Origin: Anaerolineaceae bacterium
Lineage (GTDB): Bacteria > Chloroflexota > Anaerolineae > JAAYZQ01
Assembly: GCA_012514775.1 (NCBI GenBank)
Contig: JAAYZQ010000508.1
Location: forward strand, 1 to 5,372
Length of the DNA: 5,372 nucleotides
Reading direction: 5' to 3'
Position numbers and translations under genes: made by a program. Of the stretch, positions 1 to 5,372 are shown in pieces (position 1 is the first letter of the stretch; each line of letters begins with the position of its first letter). Under the pieces are notes generated by a model. The model saw only the letters and a program-made list of their open reading frames with translations, ran no database searches and had not been told where the DNA came from.

Positions 1-2400
1 CCCGCGGACGTCGAAAAGGTTATCATCTTTGGCGAATCGAGCCATTGGGATCCCAATTGGCTCTACACATCGGAAGAGTACTACCGGCGCTACGTGCGCG
101 ACAACCTGTACCTGGCACTGAGCGAGCTGCAGAAGGAGCCGCGGCGCATCTATTCCCTGGAGTCGGTCTTTTTTCTGCAGATGTTCTGGGAGCGCGAGCC
201 GCAGCAGCGAGAGGCGGTGCGGCGGCTGGTCAACGAGGGGCGCCTGCGCCTGACCAGCACCGGCGTCACCACCGCCGACACCCTCCTGCCCCGCGCCGAG
301 GCCATCCTGCGCGACCTGCTCCTGGGCCAGGTGTGGCTGTGGGACAACGGCATGATCCAGGAACCGCGCCTGGCCTACTTTACCGACAGCTTTGGCTGCT
401 CGCCGGGCCTGCCATCGCTGCTGCGGGCTGCCGGCTTTGAGCAGACGGCCATCACACGCATCGACGGCGCCTACTTTCCCGGCTGCGACTACGAGCCCGA
501 GGCCAATTTTCCCCGGGCCGGCTCCAGCGCCTTCAAGCTCTCGCGCCAGGAGCGCAGCCTCGACTTTATCTGGCGCGGCCCCGACGGCGCCGAGGTCCTG
601 TGTCACTGGAACGCCTTCAACTACGGGCAGGGCGACCTGCTGGCCCACCGCGGCCTGAGCCGCGTCTACCTGGCGCCCTTTTCCATCTCGGACCCGTCGG
701 ACCGGAACGTGGCCCGCCGCATCCGGCAATTCTCGGCGCGCCTGCTGCCCTGCAGCCGCACGCCCTACGTCTTTTGCCCCATCGGCTTTGACTTTGTGCC
801 CCCCATCCGCGACCTGGTGTCGCTCCTGGACCGTTACAACGAGCGCCACTACGCGCGGACCGGCCTGTGGGCCGTCAACGCCGGGCTGGACGACTACCTG
901 GACCTGGTCGGCTGCCACCGGGAGCGGCTGCCCGTCCTGGAGCTGGATCCCAACCCCTACTGGACCGGCTTTTACACCTCGCGCCCCACGCTGAAGGAGC
1001 TGGCGTACCGCCTGGTCGACCGCCTGGAGCTGGCCGAAAAGCTGGCCCTGATCCACGGCGACGACGAGACGGCGCGCGAGGTGGCGGAGGAGCTGCGGGA
1101 GCCCTGGTGGGTGGCCGTGTCGTCCAACCACCACGACTTTATCACCGGCACCTCGCCCGACCGCGTTGTGGAAGAGGAGCAGCGTCCCTGGCTTCTGGAG
1201 GCCAACGAGGCCGTGCACCGTACCATCCAGCGCCTGGTGCCCGCCGGCATGAGCGCCGGCGATCACCCCGCTGTGCCTGCCACCGGCGCCGAGGTCCGGT
1301 GCGACTTTGACGAGGGCCGGCTGCGCGTCGCCACGCCCCACTATGTCGTCGAGATGGACCAGGCAGCCGGGGGCGGCATCGTCCGCGCCTACCTGCCCTC
1401 CGACGGCGGCCAGGATCTGCTGGGCCACGGCGTGTCCAACGACGTGGTGAGCTATCGCGACTCGGGAGGCCTGTGGCGCATGGGCCACGAGTTCCGGGGC
1501 GGCCGGTTCCGCGAGACGGGCCGGGCCAGCCAGCGGCCCGCCCGCCTGGAGGTCGAGCGCAACAACGGCAACGTGGAGGTGTCGTGCGAGACCGAGCTGC
1601 AGGATGAAACCATCGTCCGCCGCCTGGTGTTCGACGCCAACACCCCCGTCATCCGCATGCGGCTGGAGGGGCGGGCGGCCCGGCGCCACACCATCACCGT
1701 GCTCTTTCAGACGACGATCAGCACGGCCGAGCTGGTGATGGACCAGCCGGGCGGGGTCGTCACTCGCCCGCCCAAGAAGCTGTACGAGCCCACCTTCTGG
1801 CCCCTGCAACGGTTCGTCCACCTTCGGGACAACACCGACGACCACGGCCTGGCCCTCTTTGTACGGTGGCCGGGTGCGGTGCACTATGGGCCGGAGGACG
1901 GCGAGCTGGAGACCGTGGCCCTGCGCAACGCCAACCGCGAGATGGCCTTTGGCTTCTTGCCGCTGCCCGCCACCCCGGCCCGTGGCCACGAAGACCGGCC
2001 CTACGCCTTCGATTACGCCCTGTGGTTCACCCCGGGCGGCAACTGGCGTGACAACGAGATCCCGCGCGTGGCGCGCGGCCTGAGCGGCAGCCCCTGGGCG
2101 CCCCCCGAGTGGCCGCCCCTGTATCGCCTGGCCGCCACGGCCGTCACCACCAGCCGCAGCGAGGTCGTCGTCAGCGCTGCCAAGCCCGCCTCCGCCGGCG
2201 AGGGTTGGATCGTGCGCCTGTACACCCTCACCGAGCCGGGCGAGTCGGTGTTCGTGCGCGTGCCCGGCCGGCAGTTGCGCGCCGCCTGGCTGTGCGACGC
2301 CCGCGAGCGCGACATCGAGCCCCTCAAGCTGGCCGATGGCGCGGCCCACCTGACCATGCCCGGCACCATCGCCAGCGTGCGCCTGATCCTGGAGCCGTAA
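1..2400 (+). CDS. Glycoside hydrolase family 38 protein (alpha-mannosidase-like), 5'-partial
   Basis: A zinc-dependent retaining alpha-mannosidase-type enzyme; the family cleaves terminal alpha-mannosides. The frame is open from base 1 and 799 residues are visible. Numbering from there, HWDPNW at 15-20 is the N-terminal HxD zinc motif. Asp129 in TDSFG is the expected nucleophile and zinc ligand, Asp264 in GFDF the expected acid/base, and NHHDFITGTS at 376-385 carries the last zinc histidine. The 15-to-129 spacing of 114 equals that of Drosophila Golgi mannosidase II (His90, Asp204). YTSRP at 325-329 belongs to the helical middle domain, and about 400-799 is the C-terminal beta-sandwich region. 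The GTG at 94 is not the start, because the zinc motif lies upstream of it. In bacterial members such as MngB this motif sits near the N-terminus, so probably only a few residues are missing. No signal peptide can be judged. The HWDPNW variant differs from HWDREW of MngB and HNDPGW of eukaryotes, so the substrate is unknown. Confidence 0.92.
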   Translation, partial: PADVEKVIIFGESSHWDPNWLYTSEEYYRRYVRDNLYLALSELQKEPRRIYSLESVFFLQMFWEREPQQREAVRRLVNEGRLRLTSTGVTTADTLLPRAEAILRDLLLGQVWLWDNGMIQEPRLAYFTDSFGCSPGLPSLLRAAGFEQTAITRIDGAYFPGCDYEPEANFPRAGSSAFKLSRQERSLDFIWRGPDGAEVLCHWNAFNYGQGDLLAHRGLSRVYLAPFSISDPSDRNVARRIRQFSARLLPCSRTPYVFCPIGFDFVPPIRDLVSLLDRYNERHYARTGLWAVNAGLDDYLDLVGCHRERLPVLELDPNPYWTGFYTSRPTLKELAYRLVDRLELAEKLALIHGDDETAREVAEELREPWWVAVSSNHHDFITGTSPDRVVEEEQRPWLLEANEAVHRTIQRLVPAGMSAGDHPAVPATGAEVRCDFDEGRLRVATPHYVVEMDQAAGGGIVRAYLPSDGGQDLLGHGVSNDVVSYRDSGGLWRMGHEFRGGRFRETGRASQRPARLEVERNNGNVEVSCETELQDETIVRRLVFDANTPVIRMRLEGRAARRHTITVLFQTTISTAELVMDQPGGVVTRPPKKLYEPTFWPLQRFVHLRDNTDDHGLALFVRWPGAVHYGPEDGELETVALRNANREMAFGFLPLPATPARGHEDRPYAFDYALWFTPGGNWRDNEIPRVARGLSGSPWAPPEWPPLYRLAATAVTTSRSEVVVSAAKPASAGEGWIVRLYTLTEPGESVFVRVPGRQLRAAWLCDARERDIEPLKLADGAAHLTMPGTIASVRLILEP

Positions 2401-2449
2401 GGGCCCCGGGCGCGGCCGGCCGGCGCCCCACCATAGCAGGAGTGAAACC
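2401..2449 (+). other. GC-rich intergenic spacer with a possible short stem-loop
   Basis: This 49-bp gap separates the GH38 stop from the next start. Bases 2408-2413 (GGGCGC) can pair with 2423-2428 (GCGCCC) around a 9-base loop. No T-run follows, so it is not a convincing intrinsic terminator. It may be an accident of base composition, or a processing or stability element between two cotranscribed genes. Confidence 0.25.
2438..2442 (+). promoter_or_regulatory. Ribosome binding site of the DDAH-like gene
   Basis: AGGAG lies 7 bases before the ATG at 2450. The spacing is optimal and fixes the start of the DDAH-like gene. No promoter is recognisable in the short gap, which supports cotranscription with the GH38 gene. 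Confidence 0.85.
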
Positions 2450-3337
2450 ATGACCACCGGCAACGCACCATCGCGGCCCTACGGCAGCCAGAGCATGTAC
2501 GCCCCCCTGCGGCGCGTCGTCGTGCGCCGCCCCGACGAGGCCTTTGCCGGTGCCGACCCCGCCGCCTGGCACTATACCGCCGCCCCCGACCTGGACGCTG
2601 CCAGGCAGGAGCACGACGCTCTGGTCGCCATGCTCCGCCAGGCAGGCGCCGAGGTCTGCTACCACGACGAGCCCCTGCCGCGCCACGCCGACGCGATTTA
2701 CGTCTACGACCCGGCCATCGTCACCGATGCCGGCGCCGTGGTCCTGTCCATGGGCAAGGAGCTGCGCCGCGGCGAGGAGGAGCCCCTGGCCCGCAGCCTG
2801 GAGGCGCTGGGCGTGCCCATCCTGGCCCGCCTGGATGGCCGCGCCCGGGCCGAGGGCGGCGACCTGTTGTGGCTGGACCACGACACGCTGGCCGTGGGCC
2901 TGGGCTTTCGCACCAACGCCGAGGGGCTGCGCCAGATCCGCGAGGCCGTCGCGCCCCTGGGCGTGGAGGTGGTGCCCGTGGAGCTGCCCTATCACACCGG
3001 TCCGCAGGCTTGCCTGCACCTCCTGTCCCTCATCAGCATTGTGGACGAGCGCCTGGCCGTCGTCTACCCGCCGTTGCTGTCGGTGCCCTTTTACCAGCTC
3101 TTGCAAGCGCGCGGCTTTGCCCTGGTGGAGGTGCCCCCCGTCGAGTTTGACACCATGGGCACCAACGTCCTGGCCCTGGCCCCGCGCCACTGCCTCGTCC
3201 TCGAAGGCAACCCCATCACCCGCGCCCGCCTGGAAGCCGCCGGCTGCCAGGTGTGGGCCTACCGCGGCGACGAGATCTCGAACAAGGCCGAGGGCGGACC
3301 CACGTGCCTGACGCGGCCGGTGTTGAGATTCACCTGA
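2450..3337 (+). CDS. Amidinotransferase / dimethylarginine dimethylaminohydrolase (DDAH) superfamily protein
   Basis: A complete, probably cytosolic 295-residue enzyme of the guanidino-group-modifying superfamily (arginine deiminase, DDAH, amidinotransferase). Members attack a guanidinium carbon with a Cys nucleophile; DDAH gives citrulline plus a methylamine. Visible landmarks are YDPAIVTD at 86-93 and LRRGEE at 105-110 (probable substrate-binding loops), EGGD at 135-138, GFRTN at 152-156, His190 in CLHLLS, and Cys286 in GGPTCLTRP near the C-terminus. Glu135, His190 and Cys286 match in order the Glu114, His162 and Cys249 of Pseudomonas aeruginosa DDAH. Length is close to human DDAH1 (285). 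The ATG has a strong Shine-Dalgarno sequence. It follows the GH38 gene by 49 bp on the same strand, so a shared transcript is likely. Family membership is secure. The substrate (methylarginine, arginine or another guanidine) is not determined, so no symbol is given. Confidence 0.9.
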   Translation: MTTGNAPSRPYGSQSMYAPLRRVVVRRPDEAFAGADPAAWHYTAAPDLDAARQEHDALVAMLRQAGAEVCYHDEPLPRHADAIYVYDPAIVTDAGAVVLSMGKELRRGEEEPLARSLEALGVPILARLDGRARAEGGDLLWLDHDTLAVGLGFRTNAEGLRQIREAVAPLGVEVVPVELPYHTGPQACLHLLSLISIVDERLAVVYPPLLSVPFYQLLQARGFALVEVPPVEFDTMGTNVLALAPRHCLVLEGNPITRARLEAAGCQVWAYRGDEISNKAEGGPTCLTRPVLRFT

Positions 3338-3362
3338 CCCCCGAGGGCCCGATCCCGTCCTT

Positions 3363-3391
3363 TTGACCTGCCTGGCCGGTTGTGGTACAAT
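3363..3391 (+). promoter_or_regulatory. Sigma-70-type promoter of the modular hydrolase gene
   Basis: The -35 box TTGACC (3363-3368) is separated by exactly 17 bp from the -10 box TACAAT (3386-3391). The -10 box is preceded by TG plus one base (3383-3385), an extended -10. Each hexamer differs from consensus at one position. The expected start is near A3398, giving a leader of about 70 bases. It begins 25 bp after the DDAH-like stop and is noticeably AT-richer than the coding DNA, so gene 3 probably forms its own transcription unit. Confidence 0.75.
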
Positions 3392-3395
3392 CCGG
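3376..3395. promoter_or_regulatory. Imperfect dyad overlapping the -10 box, possible operator
   Basis: CCGGTTGT (3376-3383), a GGT centre, then ACAA, one extra T, and CCGG (3387-3395). The inner 4-bp arms are perfect and the outer CCGG blocks are displaced by one base. A protein bound here would block the -10 box. No regulator gene is visible, so this is only a candidate. Confidence 0.3.
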
Positions 3396-3401
3396 GCAGC
3401 A

Positions 3402-3424
3402 GCAGGCGCTCTCGCCTGCATTTT
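3402..3424 (+). promoter_or_regulatory. Stem-loop in the leader just after the predicted start, followed by a T-run
   Basis: GCAGGCG (3402-3408) pairs perfectly with CGCCTGC (3413-3419) around the tetraloop CTCT, followed by A and four T (3421-3424). With a start near 3398 the hairpin sits at about +5 to +22. It could be a weak intrinsic terminator catching readthrough from the DDAH-like gene, a 5' mRNA-stabilising hairpin, or, as DNA, an 18-bp operator. The T-run is short for a strong terminator. Confidence 0.5.
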
Positions 3425-3455
3425 GCCTCACAGACAGGGGACGTTCTGGCTCGCC

Positions 3456-3463
3456 AGGGAGGT
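3456..3463 (+). promoter_or_regulatory. Ribosome binding site that decides the GTG start of the modular hydrolase gene
   Basis: AGGGAGGT lies 5 bases before the GTG at 3469. The frame stays open back to the TGA at 3364-3366. The only upstream GTG in frame (3382) overlaps the promoter and lacks a ribosome binding site, so 3469 is the supported start. CTGG (3446-3449) can pair with CCAG (3454-3457) and might partly mask the 5' edge of this site. Confidence 0.8.
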
Positions 3464-3468
3464 GCGCG

Positions 3469-5372
3469 GTGAAGACCTTGAAACGCTACCAGCTCGACAT
3501 CCCCGGGGAGGTGAGCGGCCGGCCGGTGACCAACCGCGGCGTTCATCTGCAACCCTTTGGCTATCACGGCTTCTGGATGGACCGCGAGGTCCAGGATCAC
3601 TATTGGACGGATCTGATGAAGGCCATGGGGATCTCGTGGGTGGTGGCGCTTACCGAGGGCGACAGCATCGTCGAGAACCGCCACGGCACCACCCCCCTGG
3701 AGATCCTCCTCGACGCCGGCATCATTCCCATCATCCGCGACAAAGAAGAGCTGCCCGATGGCTTTACCAATTTCCGCACCGTGGAGCGCACGGTGGCCAT
3801 CTGTGCCCGCTACGGCGTCCGGCCCTTCTGGCAGCTCTACAACGAGCCCTTTGACGTGCGGGAATGGCGCAACCGGAGGGTGCCCTCCTACGAGGAGGCG
3901 TGGGACATTATCGCCGGGCGCTGGTCGGCGGGGGCGCGCCGGGTGGTCGACGCCGGCGCCTACGCCGGCTTTCCCGACGGGCCGGGCTATGGCGAGAATC
4001 CCTTCGAGCGGCTGCGCGGCGCCGGGGGCCTGGACCTGTTCAAGGAGCGGGTCGCCTTTTACGCGCCCCACACCTATGGGCTGGGCCGGCCGGTGTGGTA
4101 CCCCTACGACGCGGTGACGCGCCACGGCGCGCCCCTGACGGAAGAGGCCTACGGCCGCCTCCTGGACGACTATGCGGCCGATCCCCAGTGGCACGATGCC
4201 CCCCTGTCAATGATCAACGAGCAGCGCGCCGAGTGGGCCGACGCCGACCGTACGGCCATCGACGATGACACCTGCTGGCGGGGCTGGGAAAAGATCGTCT
4301 GGTGGGCCATGCAGTCGCTGGGCGAGGTGCCACCCATGGCCATGACCGAGGGCGGCTGGACGCCCCGGGCTCGGGCCGGCGTCCTGCCCGTGGACAATCG
4401 CTGGACCTACACCACGCCCAGGATGGTCGCCAAGAAGACGCTGCGCATGTACGACACGCCCTCGCCCTATTTCGCCATCTGCCCCTGGCTGCTGGCCAGC
4501 GAGGACATGGGCGGCAGCGGCTGGCCCGACGAAGCCTGGCACGGCGGTTCCTTCTCCGACCGCTACGGCCGGGCCAAGCCCGTCATCCACGTCCTGCGGG
4601 CCCGCCCGCCCCGCGAGGTGGCGCCCCTCTCCGAGCCGGTCGTGAGCGACCTGGACGACGACACCCGCGACTGGCTCTGGGTGCGCCGCACGCTGGGCGC
4701 GAGCTACCGGCGCGGAGCCGAGGGCGCGGCCATGCGCCTGGTGGAGGTGCAAGAGTACGAGGGCCCGGCGACCCTGGACGTCACTGCCGTGGACGCCGGC
4801 GGCCTGCCCGTGGAGGGCGCCGTCTTCTATCATCACTTTCCCGGCGCGCCGCCCATCCCCGCGCCGCCGGGCGGGGCTGCCCCGGACGAGTGGTACCCCA
4901 ACGCCGTGCGGGCGATCACCGACGCCACGGGGCGCATCTCGTTTCCGGCCGGCGCGCCGTCCTGCCTGCCCGGGAGCTGCCGCGAGGCCATCTGGCCCGA
5001 GGGCAAGGGCGACGTGCTGGAGCACCTGGGCCTCCTGGCGGGCACGCGCAACCGCCACCTCAACGGCGTGTGGCAGCTCGGCGCGGCGGTGGGCCCGGGC
5101 GATGGCAACGGCGACGATGGCGGCCCGCCCGACGACGGCGGCCCGCCCGACGATGGCGAGCCACCCGATGACGGCGGCCCCCCTGACGAGGGCGAGCCGG
5201 AGCCCACGGGCTGGCGGATGAGCGTCGAGCGGCGGCCCGGGGCGCGCATCCTGGCGGGCACCCTGCCCGAGGCGGGCATCACCGTCACGGTCACCGACCC
5301 CTGGGGCAACGTCTCGCAGTTGGTCAGCGGCTCCAAGCCGGAGCACGGCCCCGGCGGCTTTGAGGTGCTGGC
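3469..5372 (+). CDS. Modular clan GH-A-like (beta/alpha)8-barrel glycoside hydrolase with beta-sandwich modules, 3'-partial
   Basis: The frame is open from GTG 3469 to the right edge: 634 complete codons and no stop. Residues about 20-375 read as a TIM barrel of clan GH-A type. Strand-like segments lie near 24-33, 54-62 and 84-91. Strand 4 is FWQLYNEP, with Glu126 as expected acid/base. HTY at 201-203 resembles the strand-6 HxY of GH5-like enzymes. MAMTEGGW supplies Glu294 as likely nucleophile, and Trp340 lies in the last strand. Residues about 435-520 look like a beta-sandwich or regulatory Ig-like fold (TLDVTAVDAGGLPVEGAVFY). An Asp/Gly/Pro linker spans 549-578, and a second beta-rich module starts near 582 (ITVTVTDPWGN). 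I cannot assign a GH family; GH5-, GH39- or GH113-like folds are all possible. The linker suggests an extracellular protein, yet the N-terminus (MKTLKRYQLDIPGEVSG) is polar with no signal peptide. It has its own promoter and leader. Coding status is near certain; function is inferred from barrel motifs. Confidence 0.8.
   Translation, partial: MKTLKRYQLDIPGEVSGRPVTNRGVHLQPFGYHGFWMDREVQDHYWTDLMKAMGISWVVALTEGDSIVENRHGTTPLEILLDAGIIPIIRDKEELPDGFTNFRTVERTVAICARYGVRPFWQLYNEPFDVREWRNRRVPSYEEAWDIIAGRWSAGARRVVDAGAYAGFPDGPGYGENPFERLRGAGGLDLFKERVAFYAPHTYGLGRPVWYPYDAVTRHGAPLTEEAYGRLLDDYAADPQWHDAPLSMINEQRAEWADADRTAIDDDTCWRGWEKIVWWAMQSLGEVPPMAMTEGGWTPRARAGVLPVDNRWTYTTPRMVAKKTLRMYDTPSPYFAICPWLLASEDMGGSGWPDEAWHGGSFSDRYGRAKPVIHVLRARPPREVAPLSEPVVSDLDDDTRDWLWVRRTLGASYRRGAEGAAMRLVEVQEYEGPATLDVTAVDAGGLPVEGAVFYHHFPGAPPIPAPPGGAAPDEWYPNAVRAITDATGRISFPAGAPSCLPGSCREAIWPEGKGDVLEHLGLLAGTRNRHLNGVWQLGAAVGPGDGNGDDGGPPDDGGPPDDGEPPDDGGPPDEGEPEPTGWRMSVERRPGARILAGTLPEAGITVTVTDPWGNVSQLVSGSKPEHGPGGFEVL
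5113..5202 (+). repeat. 18-bp tandem repeat encoding a DDGGPP linker
   Basis: Five consecutive 18-bp units encode DDGGPP, DDGGPP, DDGEPP, DDGGPP and the degenerate DEGEPE, preceded by a GDGNG run. Unit boundaries are 5113, 5131, 5149, 5167 and 5185. Units differ mainly by synonymous changes (GAC/GAT, CCG/CCC/CCA/CCT) and by Gly-to-Glu swaps, so it is an older repeat rather than a fresh expansion. It encodes residues 549-578 of the modular hydrolase: a flexible acidic spacer between two beta-rich modules. Confidence 0.9.

Noticed and set aside
94..2400. GTG at 94 as the true start of the GH38 gene
   Set aside because: The same frame is open upstream to base 1 and encodes the HWDPNW zinc motif, which is essential in the family.
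3338..3362. Intrinsic terminator directly after the DDAH-like gene
   Set aside because: Only 3-bp C/G pairings can be drawn in this stretch. The TTTT at 3361-3364 is mostly part of the -35 element.
2324..3421. Long open frame on the minus strand (365 codons) opposite the DDAH-like gene
   Set aside because: It is antisense to a gene with clear catalytic motifs. Its translation is low-complexity Gly/Ala/Gln/Val without a recognisable motif, typical of antisense frames in GC-rich DNA.
3363..3854. + strand open frame beginning at a TTG inside the -35 box (163 codons)
   Set aside because: It is in a different frame from the motif-bearing hydrolase, has no ribosome binding site and starts within the promoter. 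Its downstream translation is Arg/His/Pro-rich shadow sequence.
3259..4194. Minus-strand open frame (311 codons) across the intergenic region and the start of the barrel hydrolase
   Set aside because: It runs through the promoter and antisense to the barrel motifs, and shows no family signature.
5113..5202. CRISPR or other mobile repeat array
   Set aside because: The repeats are directly tandem with no spacers, in frame, and encode a linker inside an open reading frame.
4207..5346. Minus-strand open frame (379 codons) opposite the second half of the modular hydrolase
   Set aside because: It consists of Ala/Gly/Arg/His-rich runs, including the mirror of the linker repeat. The + strand frame carries the TEGG motif and an ordered domain layout.
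1..5372. Defence, toxin-antitoxin, phage or insertion-sequence genes
   Set aside because: The three genes account for nearly all the sequence. I saw no transposase, integrase, nuclease or toxin motifs and no terminal inverted repeats.

Overview
This is a very GC-rich bacterial window with three genes, all on the + strand and tightly packed. The two outer genes are cut by the window edges. Nothing fixes the taxon. High GC, a canonical -35/-10 promoter and modular carbohydrate-active enzymes with acidic Pro/Asp/Gly linkers would suit a high-GC Chloroflexota or a similar environmental glycan degrader, but that is a low-confidence guess.

Layout: (1) Positions 1-2400 hold a glycoside hydrolase family 38 (alpha-mannosidase-type) enzyme lacking only its extreme N-terminus. 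All expected zinc-site and catalytic residues are visible. (2) After 49 bp comes a complete 295-residue protein of the amidinotransferase / dimethylarginine dimethylaminohydrolase (DDAH) superfamily (2450-3337), with its Glu, His and Cys catalytic residues in place and a good ribosome binding site. It is probably cotranscribed with gene 1. (3) A 131-bp intergenic region follows. It contains a near-consensus sigma-70-type promoter (TTGACC, 17 bp, extended TACAAT), an imperfect dyad over the -10 box, and a perfect 7-bp stem-loop with a short T-run just past the expected transcription start. (4) From the GTG at 3469 to the right edge (open at 5372) runs a modular protein. It has a (beta/alpha)8-barrel hydrolase domain of clan GH-A type, a beta-sandwich-like region, an 18-bp-periodic DDGGPP linker and the start of a second beta-rich module.

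The two hydrolases suggest breakdown or remodelling of a glycan, possibly mannose-containing. The DDAH-like enzyme has no obvious role in that and may only be an operon neighbour. Gene 3 has its own promoter and so is probably regulated separately. I found no RNA genes, mobile elements, CRISPR arrays or defence genes. The most noteworthy points are the family-level uncertainty of gene 3, its extracellular-style architecture without a visible signal peptide, and its structured promoter/leader.
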